Shown here one piece after another: positions 24,780-32,384 of a stretch of DNA of 38,883 nucleotides. The position numbers were made by a program, and so were the translations under genes. This stretch comes from Mesorhizobium qingshengii. GTDB taxonomy: Bacteria; Pseudomonadota; Alphaproteobacteria; Rhizobiales; Rhizobiaceae. The DNA lies in assembly GCF_900103325.1 (NCBI RefSeq), contig NZ_FMXM01000032.1:1-38883 (forward strand), written 5' to 3'. Each line of letters begins with the position of its first letter. Positions within the stretch are counted from its first letter, which is position 1. Below the pieces are notes generated by a model, which was not told the origin of the DNA, did no database searches, and saw only the letters and a list, made by a program, of their open reading frames with translations.

Positions 24780-25253
24780 GGGCTTGGCATAGAACAGTCT
24801 GCCCTCGGGAAGATCTGCCAGGGCACCGGCAAGACCCACGTCGCCTCGCTCTTGGCCTTGCCGCCTGCCAGAAGGGATTCCCCGTCGGCTTCACCACCGC
24901 GGCGGCCCTGGTGCACCAGCACATGTAGGCACGTGACGAGAGACGTCTGCTGAAGCTGCAGCGTCTGCAGGCGGTGAAACTGCTCGTCGTCGACGAAATT
25001 CGGCTTTGTCCCGCTGTCGCCGACGGGAGCGGAGCTCCTGTTCGAGGTCTTCTCTCAGAGCGGGGGTTCGACCATCGTCACTTCAAACCTGCCCTTTGAA
25101 GACGGGACGTCGGTCCTGGGGTCTGAGCGGCTCACCGGCGCGATACTCGACCGGCTGACCCTTCACATCCACATCCTGACCATGAACGGCGACAGCTACC
25201 GGCTCAAGCAATCCTCCGGTCGCCGCAGAACTTCGGCCGACGCGGCGGAGTAA
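24780..25253 (+). pseudogene. IS21-type istB remnant
   Basis: Decayed helper ATPase of an IS21-family element. Recognisable pieces are GTGKTHVA (Walker A) and FTTAAALVHQHM in different frames, a stop, KLQRLQAVKLLVVDEI (Walker B), then in a shifted frame LLFEVFSQSGGSTIVTSNLPFED, SERLTGAILDRL and MNGDSYRLKQS. At least two frameshifts and one stop separate them. The istA transposase and the IS ends are not visible. It marks an old insertion or rearrangement between the sugar operon and the protease genes. Confidence 0.8.
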
Positions 25254-25323
25254 AACCAGGCCACCGCCGAAATCATCGCCACAGAAACCGGCGACATCTC
25301 CGAAGCCTGATCTCAACAAAAGC

Positions 25324-25368
25324 TGCGACATGGGAAAGGGCCCGATTCGAGCCCTTTCCCATGTCGCA
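25324..25368. repeat. Perfect 18-bp inverted repeat
   Basis: TGCGACATGGGAAAGGGC (25324-25341) and GCCCTTTCCCATGTCGCA (25351-25368) are exact inverted copies around a 9-base loop. It lies 70 bases after the istB remnant. No T-run follows, so it could be a terminator protecting the next gene, a recombination scar or a mobile element end. Confidence 0.8.
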
Positions 25369-25537
25369 CCCATCTCACGTCAATGTCCTGCTTTTGCTCC
25401 GCCGCGCTGGCCTGGAATTGCTCCCCCGTTGACACGACGCCGCGCACTGCGTGTTGCATCGCCATATTGATCCAGAGCAATGCGCCCCCCGCCAGATATC
25501 GGATTGAATTGTGATCGTATGCTTGTGGGGGTTTGCC

Positions 25538-27790
25538 ATGTCCATCCAGAATTGCCTGCCGAATCGGCCATTCCGGTTGCTCCGTGGCACATTGGTAAAG
25601 CTGATCCTCGCAGTTGCGGCCTTGACTCTCCCGGGAGGGATGATGCCTTCGGTCGCGAGCGATTTCGTCGCGCCGTTCGCCGGCGTCCGGCAGGTGACGG
25701 GCACGTTGCCGGTCCTTGTGATCCTTCTGCGTCCGGACAGTCCGTCCGACTCGCCATATCTGCCCCCCGGCACCCCGCAGATACAGAACCTCACCCAAGC
25801 ACAGATCGACGCGCTGTCCAGGGACCGTCTCCGCAAGCAGATCTTCGGACCACGGAAGAGTGTTAGCACGTACTTCAATGAGATTTCCTACGGTGCGTTC
25901 AACATCGAGGAAGCAATGGTCACGCCGTGGTTAGTGGCACGCGATGATCCGGCGACCGCAGTCGACGAATCCTCGCATGCCTTCATCCACACCTCGGATA
26001 TCTACAAGAAGGGCGCATGGATTATCCGGCAGGTCGAGGCGATGACGACATTCCGTTTCTCCCGCTACGACCGGAACAATGATGGCCGGGTGACCGAAGA
26101 CGAGCTAGGCGTGATCTGGATCTATCCAGGCGTCTATGGAGGCATCGGCCGGGAAACCGACCCGGCCCTGGTCAAGGTTCCAAGCCTCTCGAAGGGAGTG
26201 CAACTGAACATGCTGGCGCGCGCGGGAGACCAATCGTCCTGGGCGCTGATGGCGCATGAACTGGCGCATCAGATTTTCAGGCTCGGCGATCTCTATGTGG
26301 ACAAAGCGGGCTATCCCGGTGTCGGTGCGCTGTCGCTGATGTGCGATCAGGGCGACGGAACGCACCTCGATCCCTGGGGGAAGATGAAGCTCGGATGGTT
26401 GAAGCCGACGGTGATAAACGAAGACGGCTGGTATGCGCTCTCCGACGTAGAAACTTGGCCGCAAGCACTGATCCTCCACGACCCCAAGCGGGGGGCGCGG
26501 GACTACTTCATCGTCGAGAACCGGTGGCCGGGACAATCCCACGAGGACTTCCTGACCATGCGAGGTCTGGCAATCTGGCGGGTTTCGGAGCGCGACACCT
26601 CCGGCAACTGGGCGCGCAAGACAATCGACCTTGTCTGGGCCGGCGGTCCGCCACCATCCCAACAGCTGACACCCGGGCAGTGTCCAAGCCGCGATGATGC
26701 GCTGTTCGATGGCGACTCGGTCGCCACCGGCTACGCCCCGACGCCTTATTCTTCACCTGGCCGCTTGGTCTGGGGGGACGGTACGCCCAGCGGCATCGCC
26801 ATCTGGCACATTTCGCGTGCGTCCAACAATGCACGCCTGTACGTCGACGTCCCGCCGATGCAGGGTCCGTCCATGGTCGGACCGGCAGTTGCGATGACCG
26901 GCTCCACGCGCGCCCTGGATGCCCATGAGCCACCGTATTTCTTCCAGCCAGGACGCCGCAGCGACGACATTGTTGGCATGGGCATCGCAAGCGATAACCA
27001 TGTCTATGCTTGGTATCGGGATGGCATGGTGAGTTCGGGAACCGCTGCTGATCTCGGCCGCTACCGCGCACCCTACCCCTATTCCATACCCGGCGGACGC
27101 ACGCCCAAGGACATCCTTGCCGTCGACATCGCCAGTGACGACCATGTCTATGCTTGGTATCGCGACGGGACTGTCAGCGCCGGCACGACCCGCGATCTCG
27201 GCGCCTATCGTCCGCCCGCTTCATTCACGCTGGCACCTGGGCGAGTCGCCCTGGATATCGTGGGGATCGGCATCGCGCAAGATGACCGTGTCTATGCTTG
27301 GTACCGTGACGGCATGGTGAGTTCCGGTACCAGCCGGGACCTCGACGCCTATCGCGCGGTCTACCCTTTCAGCCTGCCGCTTGGCCGCGTGCCAGACAAT
27401 ATCATCGATGTCGGGATCGACACCAACGACCGCGTCCACAGCTGGCTTAAGGCGAACGGAACCGGCGCACCCATCATCGTCACAGCCTATGCCACCCCCG
27501 GCGGATTGGCTCCGGGCAAGCGCACGACGCTGACGATCAAGGCCGCCGACTCGCAGGGCCGACCTCTTGAGAACGTAGCGGTGGTCGTAGGAGCGAGCGC
27601 CGGGGCCTTCGCCACCGCAACGAGGCTGATCACTGGGGAGGACGGGTTAGCGGAGTTCACTTGGCTCGCGCCCCCCAGCGTGCCCTCTTCGTATGACGGC
27701 CGCGTGCTGATCGAGATAAGGGCAACCCGCCACGATCTGTCGGACGGGCGGGGGCTGGTCGACGTGCCGATATTGTCCGGCTCTCCGTAA
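25538..27790 (+). CDS. Exported M6-like metalloprotease with four tandem repeats
   Basis: A 750-residue secreted protease resembling immune inhibitor A (M6). The N-terminal signal is about 1-41 (hydrophobic KLILAVAALTLPGG, cleavage near VAS-DF). The zinc motif is HELAH at 240-244 in MAHELAHQIFRLGDLY. An EF-hand-like loop DRNNDGRVTEDE (178-189) probably binds calcium. Residues about 466-640 hold four copies of a roughly 49-residue unit with VYAWYRDGMVSSGT at its core, the last degenerate; these look like propeller or lectin-type repeats. An Ig-like domain ends the protein (about 641-735). The start ATG 25538 has GTGGGGG upstream; GTG 25511 is an alternative. The convergent neighbour is another exported metalloprotease. 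The substrate is unknown. Confidence 0.82.
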   Translation: MSIQNCLPNRPFRLLRGTLVKLILAVAALTLPGGMMPSVASDFVAPFAGVRQVTGTLPVLVILLRPDSPSDSPYLPPGTPQIQNLTQAQIDALSRDRLRKQIFGPRKSVSTYFNEISYGAFNIEEAMVTPWLVARDDPATAVDESSHAFIHTSDIYKKGAWIIRQVEAMTTFRFSRYDRNNDGRVTEDELGVIWIYPGVYGGIGRETDPALVKVPSLSKGVQLNMLARAGDQSSWALMAHELAHQIFRLGDLYVDKAGYPGVGALSLMCDQGDGTHLDPWGKMKLGWLKPTVINEDGWYALSDVETWPQALILHDPKRGARDYFIVENRWPGQSHEDFLTMRGLAIWRVSERDTSGNWARKTIDLVWAGGPPPSQQLTPGQCPSRDDALFDGDSVATGYAPTPYSSPGRLVWGDGTPSGIAIWHISRASNNARLYVDVPPMQGPSMVGPAVAMTGSTRALDAHEPPYFFQPGRRSDDIVGMGIASDNHVYAWYRDGMVSSGTAADLGRYRAPYPYSIPGGRTPKDILAVDIASDDHVYAWYRDGTVSAGTTRDLGAYRPPASFTLAPGRVALDIVGIGIAQDDRVYAWYRDGMVSSGTSRDLDAYRAVYPFSLPLGRVPDNIIDVGIDTNDRVHSWLKANGTGAPIIVTAYATPGGLAPGKRTTLTIKAADSQGRPLENVAVVVGASAGAFATATRLITGEDGLAEFTWLAPPSVPSSYDGRVLIEIRATRHDLSDGRGLVDVPILSGSP

Positions 27791-27889
27791 CTTCGTACGA
27801 CAGCTGAGGGCGCGAGCGGGACCGTCGTCGCTGCCGTGCCGGCCGGTTCTCGCACCCCCTTGCGACTATGGTGGCGGGTTTGCGGCTGA

Positions 27890-28780
27890 TCACGCGATGC
27901 GAAGCAGCTCGCGCAGGCGGACCGGTAATCTGGGCGAAGCCTGCAGCTCAAGACAGTTCGCCTCCCATCGCCGCAGATACTCGGCGATCGGGACACCGGT
28001 ACGGCCGGGCCAGCGATTTAGTGCGCCCAATGCCTCGACGCAGTCCGGCGCGCGGTCGTATTCGGCGAGGATGGTCACCGACATCGCCTGGGCGAAAGGA
28101 TTGAGTCCTGGTATTTCGATTTCGCTGCGATTGTCCGCGAACCACTTCGCGGCGTCGCCGGCGAGCCCTTGGCTGTCGGCCAGCCCAGTATAGCGGTCAA
28201 TGATGTCCTGGCGGTACCGGGCGATGGCATCGCCGAAGGCGTTGTCACCGGCGAAGGGCGGGTCCTCCTTCCAGCTTCTCGCCAGATGCCGTAGCCCGCG
28301 CAGCGAATGGGCCTCCACCATGGCTTCCTCGAGCCATTGGCAGGGGGGCGCCGGCTTGGCGTCCGGCTGCCAGCTGTTGCAGAGCACATGGCCGAGCTCG
28401 TGGCCGAACTGGTAGGCGAGCTTCGACCAGTCCCGCTCGCCGATGTCCACGATGATCCAGGCCATGCTGCTGCCGTCCGGATGCAGCCAGATGGCCGGCG
28501 TGCCAGAAGTGTGCTCGTCGACACGCAGCCGTCTCGGCTGGCGGTCCGAGACGAGGCGGACGCCATCCAGGCAGGCGTGGCGCATACGCTCAACGACCTG
28601 TTCGGCCGAGCGGGGCAGCATGTGGCCCCAATCGCCGGCGAGTTCGATCGGGGCGGCGAGTAGGGATGGAGACGCAGTAGTTGGCGGTGTCAAGACAGCT
28701 GAACCCTTTCCCACCGCGTCGCGGCCGATCACTGCACCCGCAAAGCCCCCCAACAGGGTAACGAAATCTCGCCGTAGCAC
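27890..28780 (-). CDS. Tat-exported zinc metalloprotease-like protein
   Basis: A 296-residue protein. The N-terminus MLRRDFVTLLGGFAGAVIG is a twin-arginine signal (RRDF plus hydrophobic stretch), so export in folded, metal-loaded form is likely. The zinc motif is HELGH at 127-131 (YQFGHELGHVLCN), with a downstream helix WLEEAMVEAHSL (149-160) that offers the third ligand of a gluzincin-like site. I do not know a named family for the rest. The start is GTG 28780 with AGGA six bases upstream. It converges on the M6-like protease gene with a 99-base gap, and the two probably have separate promoters. Confidence 0.75.
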   Translation of the reverse strand: MLRRDFVTLLGGFAGAVIGRDAVGKGSAVLTPPTTASPSLLAAPIELAGDWGHMLPRSAEQVVERMRHACLDGVRLVSDRQPRRLRVDEHTSGTPAIWLHPDGSSMAWIIVDIGERDWSKLAYQFGHELGHVLCNSWQPDAKPAPPCQWLEEAMVEAHSLRGLRHLARSWKEDPPFAGDNAFGDAIARYRQDIIDRYTGLADSQGLAGDAAKWFADNRSEIEIPGLNPFAQAMSVTILAEYDRAPDCVEALGALNRWPGRTGVPIAEYLRRWEANCLELQASPRLPVRLRELLRIA

Positions 28781-29067
28781 TTCGATTCCTGTGTCCGATC
28801 GCCTGGAACCATATTACCTGCTCGCGTCTACGGTTCGATTGACCTTATCGATTTTTCTGTTTCGGCGTCAAAGCTCGAAATGAAGGTGTCGATTGTGCCG
28901 TCAACATGACGTATCCTTCTTCAAGTGCCACCGGGCATCGGTTAGCGCAGTTAAACCTGAAGGGGAGTTCTAGAGCGAGTCACTGACGGACGCGTTTCTC
29001 GCCTACGTTTGGCAGACTCGCTTTCGCGGATGATGAACTTGCGGCAAACGGTCAATGGGATGTTTAT
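28781..29067. other. Divergent intergenic region before the glycan group
   Basis: The frame of the following gene is open back to 28987 and encodes a protein-like phrase (DDELAANGQWDVYV) but offers no ATG or GTG with a ribosome site. The gene may once have been longer at its 5' end. Nothing else is seen. Confidence 0.45.
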
Positions 29068-30270
29068 GTGATCAACCTAGCAATGGACAAGCCGGCGTTA
29101 CAAAGTTCGACTTCGGAGTGGTCATCCAGTCGGCTACCCGAGGAAGACGCCAGGGGTGCAAACAACGGCAACATTTCTGGCGACATGGGGTTTCACACTG
29201 ACAGGGAGCAGAACCCATGGTGGCAGGTCAATCTAGAAGACGAATTCCTTATCCGTCGGGTTGTCATCTATAACCGGCAACACGAAGCGCAAAGGCTGAA
29301 GCGCTTCAGCCTATTAAGGTCGCTGGACGGCCACCACTGGTCAACTTTCTACAGGAAGATCGACAGTACGGTGTTTGGCGATACCTATCCGCACCCTTAT
29401 GTCGTCGAGACCATTGGCAACCAACGGGCCCGATTCGTACGAGTGCGACTTGATGGCTACGAATGGCTGCACTTTAACGAATGCCAAGTCTTTGGCGTTC
29501 CTCTCGATCGGGACATCCGTGAACGAATAGTGGAGGACGAAGCCGCTGCAGAGCGTGAGCGATGGGCCATTCCCGATGGTCGAGAAGGACATGTGTCGAT
29601 AATTGACGGGTTTAGTGTGTTCGTCGACACCCGTAATTATGCCCCGCCCATTATTTCTTCCCTTGACAACGGTTCCTATGAGCGTCGCGAGCGGCAGCTA
29701 ACCGCCGAACTGGTTCGACCGTCTGACCGCGTTATCGAAGCGGGAACGGCCATTGGAATCGTGTCAATGACGGCAGCACTCATCGTCGGCGCTGAAAATG
29801 TCCTAACCTTCGACGCCAATCCTGATATCGTTGACGACGCTCGGCAAAACTTCAGCCGGAATCGCCTTTCCCAGATCATCTCGCGAAACGGTGTGTTGAA
29901 AAACCGGCGGATGATCGCCGGAGTTGGTGAGACGGTGGATTTCTATATCGATGAGGCTTTCTGGTCTTCCAGGCTCGATGCGTCCCCGACCTCGCCGGGA
30001 ATTGCCGGAACGGTACAAGTTCCCGTCTACTGCCTTGAGGACGAAATATGCGCCCACGGGGCAAATGTTTTGATCTGTGACATCGAAGGTGGAGAGATTG
30101 AGCTTCTGGAGCAGGCAGACTTGTCAGGCATTCGCCTGATTATCTTAGAGACGCATTGTCGGGATTCAAGAGAGGCCGCAACAGACGCCATGATGCGAAA
30201 GCTTATCGTGGAGGGTTTCTCACTCCATCTCGGTTTTTCCAGCGATTACCTTGTAGTGCTGCGCCGTTGA
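29068..30270 (+). CDS. Discoidin (F5/8 type C) - FkbM methyltransferase fusion
   Basis: A 400-residue two-domain protein. Residues about 1-150 form a carbohydrate-binding discoidin-like domain (NLAMDKPALQSSTSEW, GFHTDREQNPWWQVNL, FVRVRLDGYEWLHFNECQVFG). Residues about 215-395 are an FkbM-type SAM methyltransferase with DRVIEAGTAIGIVSM, VLTFDANPDIVDDA and LICDIEGGEIELLEQ. FkbM enzymes O-methylate sugars, so the fusion probably methylates a bound glycan. The GTG 29068 start has a GGGA site. There is no signal peptide, so action is cytoplasmic. It stands at the edge of a group of glycosyltransferases on the opposite strand. Confidence 0.85.
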   Translation: MINLAMDKPALQSSTSEWSSSRLPEEDARGANNGNISGDMGFHTDREQNPWWQVNLEDEFLIRRVVIYNRQHEAQRLKRFSLLRSLDGHHWSTFYRKIDSTVFGDTYPHPYVVETIGNQRARFVRVRLDGYEWLHFNECQVFGVPLDRDIRERIVEDEAAAERERWAIPDGREGHVSIIDGFSVFVDTRNYAPPIISSLDNGSYERRERQLTAELVRPSDRVIEAGTAIGIVSMTAALIVGAENVLTFDANPDIVDDARQNFSRNRLSQIISRNGVLKNRRMIAGVGETVDFYIDEAFWSSRLDASPTSPGIAGTVQVPVYCLEDEICAHGANVLICDIEGGEIELLEQADLSGIRLIILETHCRDSREAATDAMMRKLIVEGFSLHLGFSSDYLVVLRR

Positions 30271-30397
30271 TTGACCGGCGTGTCAACGGGAGAACAACCA
30301 GTCGTAAGCCAGGTTCTCTCCAGGCTGCCCCCAGAAACAGAGTTCAAAGCAATTGAACCGGAGAGGTCGAACTTCGACAAAACCTCCAAATATATAT

Positions 30398-31243
30398 TTA
30401 TGTATTCTCATCTAAGTAGCGCAAATATTTACGCATTATTTCTGATTTTTCTTCGTTCCTAGCCCAAATAAAATGTGCAAATCCAAGTCTATCTTGTGGG
30501 AGATTCATCGATGATCCCAAAAATCTACATGTGTCTTTAAGTACGTCATATTCTCCGAGCTTGGTTTTCACCAAGACATAATTTAAGAAAGGCTGATCGC
30601 CGAACCAATCAGCGATCGAAGCATGTAGGGACGATCCATACAACTCTGTAACTAGTCGCGCCACCAGCGCAAAAACAGAATGATCGCTAAACCCCATGAT
30701 GCCTGCGTTGGCGAGTGGAAGAAATTCTTCCGAGCAAGACGGGTCTGATCGCAAAATTTCGAGGCCCCACCAATTGCCCACCCGACGATGATCGACAACC
30801 TGCGAAATTTTGTTCAGCGCTAGTTCCGGATATGTGTCAATCTCCGTCGTCACGCAGACTTGACGACGAGAACAAATTGCACGAAGGGCAGGATTGATAT
30901 CTCGGTCAATAACAATGTCGCTATCCATCTGAAGTATGGGGGAATATTCCATCAGACCTAGGGCATCTACGTCATATCGCTGCATCCAGTCGCCTCTGCT
31001 AATGGGGACATGCATGACCCTATTTTTTGCTGATTCAGGCACATATTGCAGAACTTGGTCGAAGCTGCGATCCGAAGCGATTTTGATGCTACCACGGTAG
31101 TTCCCGTAGGTTTCTAGTGATAACAGAAATTGCCGAAGGCAATCATAATAAGGATCTGACCCATATACCGTCGTATACACTACAGGCCTAAATACCGGCA
31201 CTTCAGTAAGACGTCCAAACTCGTCGACGATATATTCGATCAC
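30398..31243 (-). CDS. Glycosyltransferase-like protein with DxD motif, AT-rich
   Basis: A 281-residue putative glycosyltransferase of GT-A fold. VVYTTVYGSDPYYDCLRQFLLS resembles the N-terminal nucleotide-sugar region and QMDSDIVIDRDI (about 105-116) supplies the DxD metal motif. Later segments ANAGIMGFSDHSVF and DWFGDQPFLNYVL resemble GT8-type acceptor-site regions. No signal or membrane segment. Its DNA is clearly more AT-rich than its neighbours, including a run of TA near 30390, suggesting recent transfer. It is transcribed toward the FkbM fusion, in the same direction as the next two genes. Confidence 0.7.
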   Translation of the reverse strand: MIEYIVDEFGRLTEVPVFRPVVYTTVYGSDPYYDCLRQFLLSLETYGNYRGSIKIASDRSFDQVLQYVPESAKNRVMHVPISRGDWMQRYDVDALGLMEYSPILQMDSDIVIDRDINPALRAICSRRQVCVTTEIDTYPELALNKISQVVDHRRVGNWWGLEILRSDPSCSEEFLPLANAGIMGFSDHSVFALVARLVTELYGSSLHASIADWFGDQPFLNYVLVKTKLGEYDVLKDTCRFLGSSMNLPQDRLGFAHFIWARNEEKSEIMRKYLRYLDENT

Positions 31244-31300
31244 GCCACGTATCTCACATGAATCTTTTTGTATACGACTTAACCCCTCGGTATTGCCAGC

Positions 31301-32377
31301 CTACCGGCGTTGCCCCCGCAGTTCTATGAAGAAATCAAGGTTGTTTTTGAGACGCTGATTGCCCGTATCCAGTTCGACCGCTTTTTGCCCCCATTCCACA
31401 GCTCGATCCATCAAATTGAGCTTCCATGCTGCAATGGCGCCGAGGTCGAACAGCCGGAACCCCCAGCAATGCACGTCGTCCAGATAGCTCCCGGTTCTGC
31501 GAGTCTTCTCGATCCCATTGGTGCAAGCCCAGAACAAATTTACCCAGTCTGCTTTACCGTGGAGTTCCTCGGCGAGGTCGAGCCAGATCTCCCGGCGGTG
31601 CGGCGCTTCCATCCGCGCCTTGTCCAGCCAGGGCAATTTCTTTTCCGGTCGCATGCGTGCGATATAACGCATCGCCTCGGATCGCTCTTCGTCCCACGTG
31701 CTTGTTGGCAACGCCAGGTAGCGCTCAAGCAGTTGGACGGCCCGCTCTTGCTGGTCGGCCCACATCAATTCCCGCGCAAGCCAGAAGCAGATCTGCGCGT
31801 CGTCGGGATCTTCCTTGTGCGCTACTTCCATCAGCGGCAGGTAACTGCTCCTTGTTGGCTTGGTGAGGTCCTGCACTTCGAACATCACGATGTCGCTGCT
31901 GTTCGTAGTGACCTCCCTATCGCCGGTGAAGCACAAGGCCTCATGGACAGGCCGCTTGAAGCGATATCCCCAGCGATGGTGAAAGTTCTTCGCCGGCCAG
32001 CTTCGTAACGGTGTCAGCTCATCCACGCTCGATCTGTAGACCGTCTGACAATAGAGGGCTGTCGTCTCGGGGGTCCAGGCCGCCTCGAGCTTCGCCCGCC
32101 AGCCGGGCTGGAGAAACCGGTCCATGTCCATTGTGCAGCACACATCAACGTCGGCGGGGATAACAGCCATTGCAGCATTGCGCGCGTCGTCGAAACGCCA
32201 TGGGCGGATCGATATCCGGTGCACGGTAACGCCAGCAGCGGTCAGCCGTTCCACCGTGTCATCGGTGCTGCCGGTGTCGGCCACAATGCGATAGTCGGCA
32301 TCGACGGCTGAATTGGCCCAGCGCTCCACGTTTGCGGCTTCGTTCAAGGCGATGGTGTAGACGGCGACTTTCACGGT
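31301..32377 (-). CDS. Family 2 glycosyltransferase with TPR-like tail
   Basis: A 358-residue glycosyltransferase. The N-terminal GT2 part reads VAVYTIALNEAANVERW, then ADTGSTDDT at 32-40, and the DxD element TMDMD at 81-85. The C-terminal half (ICFWLARELMWADQQERAVQLLERYLAL, WLDLAEELHGKADWVNLFWAC, shown as landmarks) is helical and TPR-like. The start is GTG 32377, seven bases after the stop of the giant gene upstream, so the two are co-transcribed; upstream in-frame starts overlap that gene. It presumably transfers a sugar to a surface glycan or protein. Acceptor and donor are unknown. Confidence 0.85.
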   Translation of the reverse strand, partial: TVKVAVYTIALNEAANVERWANSAVDADYRIVADTGSTDDTVERLTAAGVTVHRISIRPWRFDDARNAAMAVIPADVDVCCTMDMDRFLQPGWRAKLEAAWTPETTALYCQTVYRSSVDELTPLRSWPAKNFHHRWGYRFKRPVHEALCFTGDREVTTNSSDIVMFEVQDLTKPTRSSYLPLMEVAHKEDPDDAQICFWLARELMWADQQERAVQLLERYLALPTSTWDEERSEAMRYIARMRPEKKLPWLDKARMEAPHRREIWLDLAEELHGKADWVNLFWACTNGIEKTRRTGSYLDDVHCWGFRLFDLGAIAAWKLNLMDRAVEWGQKAVELDTGNQRLKNNLDFFIELRGQRR

Positions 32378-32384
32378 GCTCTGC

